A DNA stretch of 9,651 nucleotides from NCBI GenBank assembly GCA_017615495.1, contig JAGAAA010000006.1, forward strand, positions 1-9,651, written 5' to 3'. The notes under the pieces are model-generated. The model worked only from the letters and a program-made list of their open reading frames with translations. It searched no databases and had not been told where the DNA came from. Position 1 is the stretch's first letter. Every line of letters begins with the position of its first letter. The position numbers and the translations under genes were made by a program. This DNA comes from Clostridia bacterium (GTDB taxonomy: Bacteria; Bacillota; Clostridia; Christensenellales; CAG-1252). Positions 4,620-9,651 of the stretch are shown in pieces.

Positions 4620-5638
4620 AAGCAGTAACTTTTGGTGAATTGATGTTAAGGCTTGCGCCGGAGGGGTACCTTCGTTTCGTGCAGGCAGATAAGTTTACGG
4701 TGACCTTCGGCGGCGGCGAAGCCAACGTTGCGGTCTCCCTCGCAAATTACGGCATTGACGCCGCGTTTGTCGGCAAGCTCCCCAACAACGACATCGGTCA
4801 GGCGGCGGTCAACAGCCTCCGCAGGTTTGGCGTGGATACTTCCAAGATCGTCCGCGGCGGCGATAGGATCGGCATCTACTTCCTCGAGAAGGGCGCCAGC
4901 CAAAGGCCCAGCAAGGTCATCTACGACCGCGCGGCTTCCGCCATTGCTCTTGCCAAGAGGGAAGACTTTGATTGGGACAAGATCTTCGAGGGCGTAAACT
5001 GGTTCCACTTCACCGGCATTTCTCCCGCTCTTTCGGACAGCGCGGCGGAGATCACGCTTGACGCTGTCAAGGCGGCTAAGGCGAAGGGCATCACCGTTTC
5101 TTGTGACCTCAACTACAGAAAGAAGCTTTGGACGAAGGCTAAGGCAAAGGAAGTTATGACTTCCCTGATGCCGTACGTGGACGTCCTTATCGCCAACGAA
5201 GAGGACAGCGCGGACGTCTTCGGCATCAAGGCGGACGACACCGATATCTCCAAGGGGGCTTTGAACAAAGAGGGCTACAAGTCCGTTGCCAAAAAGCTCG
5301 TGGACGCGTTTGGCTTCAAGTACGTGGCGATCACCCTCCGCGGCAGCATTTCCGCAAACGACAACAAGTGGAGCGCCATGCTCTATGACGGCAAGAATTA
5401 CTTCTTCAGCAAAGAATACATGATCCACATCGTGGACCGCGTGGGCGGCGGCGACAGCTTCGGCGGCGGCCTCATCTACGGTATGCTCAACTTCAAAGAG
5501 GACAGCCAAAAGGTCATTGAATTCGCCGTTGGCGCAAGCTGCTTGAAGCATTCCATCGAAGGCGACTACAACATGGTTTCGGTGGACGAAGTTTTGAAAC
5601 TCATCGAAGGTGACGGCAGCGGCCGTGTGCAAAGATAA
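4616..5638 (+). CDS. kdgK: 2-keto-3-deoxygluconate kinase (PfkB family)
   Basis: A 340-residue cytoplasmic sugar kinase that phosphorylates 2-keto-3-deoxygluconate with ATP to KDPG, the substrate of the aldolase encoded just before it. The ribokinase/PfkB fold is clear: an N-terminal FGELMLRL, the sugar-binding FGGGEANVAVSLA at 31-43, GKLPNNDIG at 53-61, SCDLNYRKKLW at 162-172, IANEED at 192-197, and the second PfkB signature DRVGGGDSFGGGL (274-286) with catalytic base D280. The usual GAGD is GGGD here, common in KdgK-like members. The start codon overlaps the eda stop, with GGAGG at 4604-4608. The substrate is assigned from family resemblance plus its place between eda and kduI; PfkB kinases can vary in substrate. 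Confidence 0.93.
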   Translation: MKAVTFGELMLRLAPEGYLRFVQADKFTVTFGGGEANVAVSLANYGIDAAFVGKLPNNDIGQAAVNSLRRFGVDTSKIVRGGDRIGIYFLEKGASQRPSKVIYDRAASAIALAKREDFDWDKIFEGVNWFHFTGISPALSDSAAEITLDAVKAAKAKGITVSCDLNYRKKLWTKAKAKEVMTSLMPYVDVLIANEEDSADVFGIKADDTDISKGALNKEGYKSVAKKLVDAFGFKYVAITLRGSISANDNKWSAMLYDGKNYFFSKEYMIHIVDRVGGGDSFGGGLIYGMLNFKEDSQKVIEFAVGASCLKHSIEGDYNMVSVDEVLKLIEGDGSGRVQR

Positions 5639-5653
5639 AGGAGGACTGGAAAA

Positions 5654-6484
5654 ATGGACGTCAGATACGCGGTTTCCAAAAAGGAATATAGCAGAATGAA
5701 CACTGAGGAGCTTCGCGAGAACTTCCTCATTCAAAACATCTTCGAGGCGGATAAGATCAACTTGACTTATTCCCATATCGACAGGATCATCGCGGGCGGC
5801 GCTTGCCCGGTCAAAAAGGAGCTTCCCCTCCTTGCGGGTGAGGAACTCGGCGCGGAATACTTCTGCGAGAGGCGTGAGCTCGGCGTGATCAACATCGGCG
5901 GCGCGGGCACGGTCACCGTGGACGGCAAGGTCTACAAGATGGACCACTTTGACGGTTTGTACATCGGCAGAGGCACCAAGGAGATCGTCTTTAAGTCCAA
6001 CGACGCAAAGGCTCCGGCGCACTTCTACTTGAACAGCACGCCGGCGCACAAAGAGTACCCCACCAAGCACATCCCCCTCGTCAACGCAGTACATCGCGCT
6101 TGCGGCGACTTCAAGGATTGCAACAAGCGTACGATCAACCAATTTATCGTGCCGGGCAATTGCGAAAGCTGCCAACTCACGATGGGTCTCACGCAGCTGG
6201 AAGAGGGCAGCAACTGGAACACGATGCCGTCCCATACCCACGAGCGCCGTATGGAGGTTTACATCTATTTTGACATCCCGCAGGACAACGTGGTCTTCCA
6301 TATGATGGGCAACCCCACCGAGACCCGCCACATCGTCGTCCAAAACGAAGAAGCGGTCATTTCGCCGAGCTGGTCCATCCACAGCGGCGTTGGCACCAAG
6401 AATTACACCTTTATCTGGGGCATGTGCGGTGAAAACCAGGTCTTTGACGACATGCAGGGCGTGAAGACCACCGACCTTAGGTAA
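5654..6484 (+). CDS. kduI: 5-dehydro-4-deoxy-D-glucuronate isomerase
   Basis: A 276-residue cupin-type enzyme, almost the same length as E. coli KduI. It isomerises 4-deoxy-L-threo-5-hexosulose uronate, the open form of the unsaturated uronate released from pectin or similar polymers, to 3-deoxy-D-glycero-2,5-hexodiulosonate. The metal-binding core is present: H194 and H196 in SHTHERRMEVY, E201, and H243 in SWSIHSGVG. Other family landmarks are the N-terminal RYAVS, GVINIGGAGTV at 77-87, LYIGRG at 102-107, FYLNSTPAHKEYPT at 124-137 and the C-terminal FIWGMCGENQVFDDM. GGAGG lies at 5640-5644, directly after the kdgK stop, with a 15-bp gap. The next enzyme of the standard route, KduD, is not adjacent. 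Confidence 0.96.
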   Translation: MDVRYAVSKKEYSRMNTEELRENFLIQNIFEADKINLTYSHIDRIIAGGACPVKKELPLLAGEELGAEYFCERRELGVINIGGAGTVTVDGKVYKMDHFDGLYIGRGTKEIVFKSNDAKAPAHFYLNSTPAHKEYPTKHIPLVNAVHRACGDFKDCNKRTINQFIVPGNCESCQLTMGLTQLEEGSNWNTMPSHTHERRMEVYIYFDIPQDNVVFHMMGNPTETRHIVVQNEEAVISPSWSIHSGVGTKNYTFIWGMCGENQVFDDMQGVKTTDLR

Positions 6485-6496
6485 AAGGAGAACGCA

Positions 6497-7285
6497 ATGA
6501 AAATAGGTTTGCAATTGTTCACCTGCCGCAAGCAGGCGCAAAAGGACCTGTACGGCACCTTGAAAAACCTTGCCGGACTTGGCATCAAGTACATCGAGGC
6601 GGCGCGTATCAACTTTGACGACCTCGACATCGCCGCATTCAAAAAGGCGAAGGAAGAGTTTGGCATTGAAGTCGTTTCGGCGCAGATCAAGCCCAACATC
6701 CTCGCGGATGAGTTTGACAAGTGCTTGAAGTTCCTCAATGAGACGGAATGCAAGACGGCTATTATTTCGGTGCTTCCCACCGCTTGCATCATCGGCAGCG
6801 ATGAAAAGCTCATCGAGTTTTGCAAATGGGCAAGCGAACTTGCCAAAAAGTACAAGGAGCACGGCATCCAGCTTTGCTACCATCACCACGATTTTGAGTT
6901 TATCCGCGCCACCAAGAAGGGCTTCAACGGCACTCGTTTCGACCTCATCGTCGAGAATATGAGCGAGGATATGAACTTTGTGATCGACACCTATTGGACC
7001 ACCAAGGCGGGCATCAACGTGGAGAAGCTTCTCACCCGTTTGTCCGGCAGAGTGCGCGGCGTACACCTGCGCGATTACGCTTTGTATCGCAAATTTATCG
7101 GCAGGAACCCCGCCAACTACGCCCTCGGTGACGGCGTGATCGATTTTAATTGGATCATCGAAGCCGCCAAGGCAAACGGCGTGGATTACGGCGCCATCGA
7201 ACAAAACACGCCCCATCCTTACAGCGAGATCGCCAAGAGCGTGGAGCACATCAAAAACATCGGCTACGGAGAGGACTTGAAGTAA
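6497..7285 (+). CDS. Sugar isomerase/epimerase-like TIM-barrel protein (AP endonuclease 2 family)
   Basis: A 262-residue cytoplasmic protein of the xylose isomerase-like TIM-barrel family, which holds sugar (phosphate) isomerases and epimerases. Putative metal ligands and active-site residues follow the family order: E34 in IKYIEAAR, the H129-H131 cluster in YHHHDFEF, D164 in VIDTYW, H190 in GVHLRDY and E235 in AIEQNT. It sits 12 bp after kduI with AAAAGGAG at 6483-6490, and its stop overlaps the GH105 start by one base (TAATG). The exact substrate cannot be read from sequence. Its place suggests isomerisation or epimerisation of a hexuronate or deoxy-keto sugar acid entering the pathway. A true DNA repair role is unlikely in this context. 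Confidence 0.85.
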   Translation: MKIGLQLFTCRKQAQKDLYGTLKNLAGLGIKYIEAARINFDDLDIAAFKKAKEEFGIEVVSAQIKPNILADEFDKCLKFLNETECKTAIISVLPTACIIGSDEKLIEFCKWASELAKKYKEHGIQLCYHHHDFEFIRATKKGFNGTRFDLIVENMSEDMNFVIDTYWTTKAGINVEKLLTRLSGRVRGVHLRDYALYRKFIGRNPANYALGDGVIDFNWIIEAAKANGVDYGAIEQNTPHPYSEIAKSVEHIKNIGYGEDLK

Positions 7286-8337
7286 TGAGTATTGAGATCG
7301 CAAAAAAGCTTGCCGACTATATCGTCCGCACCAAAGATCCCGAAATGCGTTGGACCTGGGGGCAGGGCATTATGGGCGCTGCGCTGGATGACCTTGAGCG
7401 CCATTTTGGCGGCGAGGACTATCTTCCTTTCTTAAAGGCTTTTTGCGACCATTACGTCAAGCACGAGCCGAAAGTGGCTTCGGCGGATACCGCCGCCCCC
7501 GGCTTCATAACCTATGCGGTGTATCGTCGCACCCAAAACCCCGCTTACAAAGCGTTGACGGACAAGGTGCTCGACTATATCAAAAACGAGCCTCGCGTCT
7601 ATAAGGACGCCGTCAACCACCTCGGCGATCATTGGGTGAGCAAGTTTTATCCCGATTCCATTTGGGTGGACAGCCTGATGATGTTCAGCGTTTTCCCCGC
7701 GCGTTACGCGGCGGCGGAAGGAGACAAGGAACTTTTGGAAGTGGCGGCAAGGCAACCGGCGCTTTACGCAAGCTGCATGATGGATGAAAACGACCACCTT
7801 TGGTACCACAGTTATTGGGTAAAAAGAGGGTCGCATTACCCCAAGCGCAAGTATTATTGGGCGAGGGGCAACGGTTGGGTCATCTCGGCGCTTCCCAAAA
7901 TTTTGGATTGCATCGGGGAGCATCCCGATCGCGCGCGCATCTTGGAAGTTTTGAAGTTGACGGTGGACGCCGTATTGAAGCGCCAAGATAAGTCGGGCGG
8001 GTTCAACACCTTGCTCGGTAGGCGCACTTATTTGGAATCTTCCGCCACCGCCCTCATTGCGGACGGCATTTTCCATTCGGTCAGGATGGGGTACCTCGGC
8101 GAAGAATATCTTCCCTATGCGGAAAAGGCGTACAACTTCGTCCTTTCCTGCGTGAAGCAAAAGAAAAACGGCAAAGTGCTGATGACCAAGATCAGCGGAC
8201 CCACCATCCCCGTTCCCGTCGTACCGTACGTCGGTTACGCTTGGGTGCCCAAGGCGTCCAATTTGACCTACGGCATCGCGGCGTTCTTGTGGGCGGCGAT
8301 CGAGCGCGACTGTTTGGTCAAGGAAGGAAAACTATGA
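7285..8337 (+). CDS. GH105 unsaturated glycuronyl (rhamnogalacturonyl) hydrolase
   Basis: A 350-residue (alpha/alpha)6-barrel hydrolase of family GH105 (YteR/RhiN type). These enzymes hydrate the double bond of the terminal 4,5-unsaturated uronic acid left by polysaccharide lyases and release it from oligosaccharides. Supporting motifs: RWTWGQGIMGAAL at 22-34, DHWVSKFYPDSIWVDSLMM with the likely catalytic Asp D129 (equivalent to D143 of YteR), WYHSYW at 173-178, the family-typical WARGNGW at 192-198, and ESSATALIADGI at 251-262. There is no signal peptide, so it acts in the cytoplasm on imported short oligosaccharides. ATG 7285 overlaps the previous stop by one base; an upstream in-frame ATG at 7150 lies inside the isomerase gene. 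The product would be the substrate of KduI. GH88 is a less likely relative. Confidence 0.92.
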   Translation: MSIEIAKKLADYIVRTKDPEMRWTWGQGIMGAALDDLERHFGGEDYLPFLKAFCDHYVKHEPKVASADTAAPGFITYAVYRRTQNPAYKALTDKVLDYIKNEPRVYKDAVNHLGDHWVSKFYPDSIWVDSLMMFSVFPARYAAAEGDKELLEVAARQPALYASCMMDENDHLWYHSYWVKRGSHYPKRKYYWARGNGWVISALPKILDCIGEHPDRARILEVLKLTVDAVLKRQDKSGGFNTLLGRRTYLESSATALIADGIFHSVRMGYLGEEYLPYAEKAYNFVLSCVKQKKNGKVLMTKISGPTIPVPVVPYVGYAWVPKASNLTYGIAAFLWAAIERDCLVKEGKL

Positions 8338-9092
8338 AAATAGCAAGGATACAAATCCCGGAAGGGACCTTTTACGCATCGCTTCGCGAGGACGGTTACC
8401 ACTTGATCCTCGGCGACGTTTTTGCCGAATGGGGGGAGCTTTCCGAACCCTATGATGGAGAATATAAATTGCTTTCGCCCGTCAGCCCTTCCAAGGTGGT
8501 TTGCCTTGGCGCTAACTACAAAAAACACGCGGAGGAACTCCGTTTGGACGTCCTCCCGGAGCCTACCGTCTTTTTGAAACCTTCCTCTTCGGTCATCGCC
8601 GACGGGGAGAACATCGTCTATCCCGCCTGCGCCACCAAAGTGGACTATGAGGCGGAGCTTGCCGTCGTGATCGGCAAAAGGGCGAAGAACGTTTCGGAAA
8701 AGGACGCTCTCGGTTACGTGCTCGGCTACACCGCCGCAAACGACGTGACCGAACGCGATATGCAAAAGAGGGACGGCCAATGGACGCGCGCAAAGAGTTT
8801 TGACACCTTTTGTCCGCTTGGCCCCCATATTGAAACGGAAGTTACGCCGGAGGACCTTGAGGTCATCGGCAAACGCAACGGCGTCGTGGTCCAACACGGG
8901 CGCACGCGCGACCTTATAAACAGCGTTGAAAAGTCCATCGCTTTTATCAGCGGTGTGATGACGCTGGAACCCGGCGACGTGATCTTGACCGGCACGCCGG
9001 AGGGCATCGGGGCGCTTACCCCCGGTGACGTTTTCGAAGTGGAGATCCCCGGGGTCACCACCTTGAAAAACAAAGTGGAGAGGGCAAAATGA
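8334..9092 (+). CDS. Fumarylacetoacetate hydrolase (FAH) family protein
   Basis: A 252-residue cytoplasmic enzyme with a short N-terminal domain (about 1-50) and a FAH domain (52-250). Members hydrolyse, hydrate, isomerise or decarboxylate oxo-acids. Divalent metal ligands are visible as E106 and E108 in DYEAELAVVIG and D137 in AANDVTERDMQ. RAKSFDTFCPLGP (152-164) and LTGTPEGIG (218-226) are family signatures. The start codon overlaps the GH105 stop by ATGA and follows AAGGAAGG. In sugar acid pathways related proteins act on 2-keto-3-deoxy or 2,4-diketo acids such as L-rhamnonate and L-fuconate derivatives, which fits an operon for rhamnogalacturonan-like material. No specific reaction can be assigned. 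Confidence 0.9.
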   Translation: MKIARIQIPEGTFYASLREDGYHLILGDVFAEWGELSEPYDGEYKLLSPVSPSKVVCLGANYKKHAEELRLDVLPEPTVFLKPSSSVIADGENIVYPACATKVDYEAELAVVIGKRAKNVSEKDALGYVLGYTAANDVTERDMQKRDGQWTRAKSFDTFCPLGPHIETEVTPEDLEVIGKRNGVVVQHGRTRDLINSVEKSIAFISGVMTLEPGDVILTGTPEGIGALTPGDVFEVEIPGVTTLKNKVERAK

Positions 9093-9651
9093 AAAGGGTG
9101 ATTCTTAGAATTCTTGTGATCGTATTGATCATGGCGTTGTTGTCTTCGACGCTCCTGTTGTTTTCTTGCAAAAAGAAAAAGACGCAGGAGTCCGATTACG
9201 GCAAATTCGTCAAGGACGGCGAAAAGGATATCTCCATCGGCGTGCTTGCCGATATCCACGTGATGAGCGAAACGCAGGCGGTGGATATGACCTGCTCCGA
9301 TTATCAGGCGTGGGAAGCGCACGGGCAAAAGATGCTTGGGCTCTCGAACTCTATTTTGAAGACGGCGGTGGATAGGATCATCGAAGAATCCGATTTTGAC
9401 GTCGTGCTCGTTTCGGGCGACAACTCGGATGACGGCGGAGAGGTCACGCATCGCGCCGTGGCGGCCGAACTTGCGAGGTTGGAGGCAGCCGGTATCAAGG
9501 TGTATACCATCCCCGGCAACCACGATATCAACAACAAGTCCTACACTTACGCGGGCGGCAAAGAAACCTTGACCAACCCGACGACGGAAAAGGAATTTGC
9601 GGAAATATACGCCGATTTCGGCTATAATTCCACCGATACTTTGGAGTTCTA
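9089..9651 (+). CDS. Lipoprotein metallophosphoesterase, N-terminal part
   Basis: The right edge cuts this gene; 187 residues are visible. It begins with MKR, a hydrophobic stretch and a lipobox LFSC with lipidated C27, followed by a run of lysines, so the mature protein is probably anchored outside the cell membrane. The calcineurin-like metallophosphoesterase fold starts near 48, with D55 and H57 in VLADIHV, then D111 in VSGDNSDDG and N144/H145/D146 in IPGNHD. All are di-metal ligands or catalytic residues of the family. ATG 9089 overlaps the FAH stop by ATGA, so it is the seventh gene of the operon. Members cut phosphomonoesters or diesters; the substrate here is unknown. A surface enzyme ending a cytoplasmic sugar-acid operon is unexpected. 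Confidence 0.9.
   Translation, partial: MKRVILRILVIVLIMALLSSTLLLFSCKKKKTQESDYGKFVKDGEKDISIGVLADIHVMSETQAVDMTCSDYQAWEAHGQKMLGLSNSILKTAVDRIIEESDFDVVLVSGDNSDDGGEVTHRAVAAELARLEAAGIKVYTIPGNHDINNKSYTYAGGKETLTNPTTEKEFAEIYADFGYNSTDTLEF

Noticed and set aside
4646..7303. An 885-codon open frame on the minus strand, opposite kdgK, kduI and the isomerase gene.
   Set aside because: It is a shadow of the codon usage of three clearly real plus-strand genes with family motifs. It has no ribosome site, promoter or recognisable domain and crosses several gene boundaries.

Overview
The window reads as a chromosomal piece of a Gram-positive-like anaerobe, most likely a Clostridia-type member of the Bacillota. 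The evidence is strong AGGAGG-type ribosome sites before almost every gene, sigma-A style promoters with 17-18 bp spacers, Rho-independent terminators, a monofunctional prephenate dehydratase next to an AroG-type DAHP synthase, and a compact pectin/uronate operon. The exact taxon cannot be read from the sequence. I see no mobile element, CRISPR array, tRNA or rRNA.

Region 1 (1-1201, minus strand) is a phenylalanine-pathway operon. A consensus promoter (TTGACA-17-TATGCT) is followed by a 16-codon leader peptide, MKFYTVNFFFTKRSDV, with Phe-Phe-Phe in the middle. A perfect 12-bp terminator hairpin with a U-run comes next, then pheA and the start of a DAHP synthase gene that runs off the left edge. 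This has the layout of a ribosome-mediated transcription attenuator. pheA stops early at TAA 273-275, but the same frame beyond it still encodes what looks like the missing end of the ACT domain. That stretch is interrupted by one more stop (TGA) and ends 12 bp before the DAHP synthase start. The ACT regulatory domain therefore looks freshly broken, or the stop is recoded, or the sequence has errors. A 15-bp stem-loop sits on the break.

Region 2 (1284-2990, plus) is a divergently transcribed beta-CASP metallo-beta-lactamase-fold nuclease with its own promoter. It ends at a bidirectional terminator.

Region 3 (2996-3845) is a two-gene divergent module: a small zinc-finger membrane protein (minus) and a small XRE-type HTH regulator (plus). 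A perfect palindrome, AACTAAC-G-GTTAGTT, lies inside the membrane gene's promoter spacer, where a repressor would be expected to bind.

Region 4 (3884-9651, plus) is one tightly packed operon for unsaturated uronates from pectin or similar polyuronides: KDPG aldolase (eda), KDG kinase (kdgK), KduI isomerase, a sugar isomerase/epimerase-like TIM barrel, a cytoplasmic GH105 unsaturated glycuronyl hydrolase, a fumarylacetoacetate-hydrolase family enzyme, and a lipoprotein metallophosphoesterase cut by the right edge. GH105 would release the unsaturated uronate, whose open form KduI isomerises. After a reduction step, KdgK and Eda convert it to pyruvate and glyceraldehyde 3-phosphate. The expected KduD dehydrogenase and a transporter are not in this window. 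Four of the six junctions overlap by 1-4 bases and the other two are 12-15 bp gaps, so co-translation is likely.
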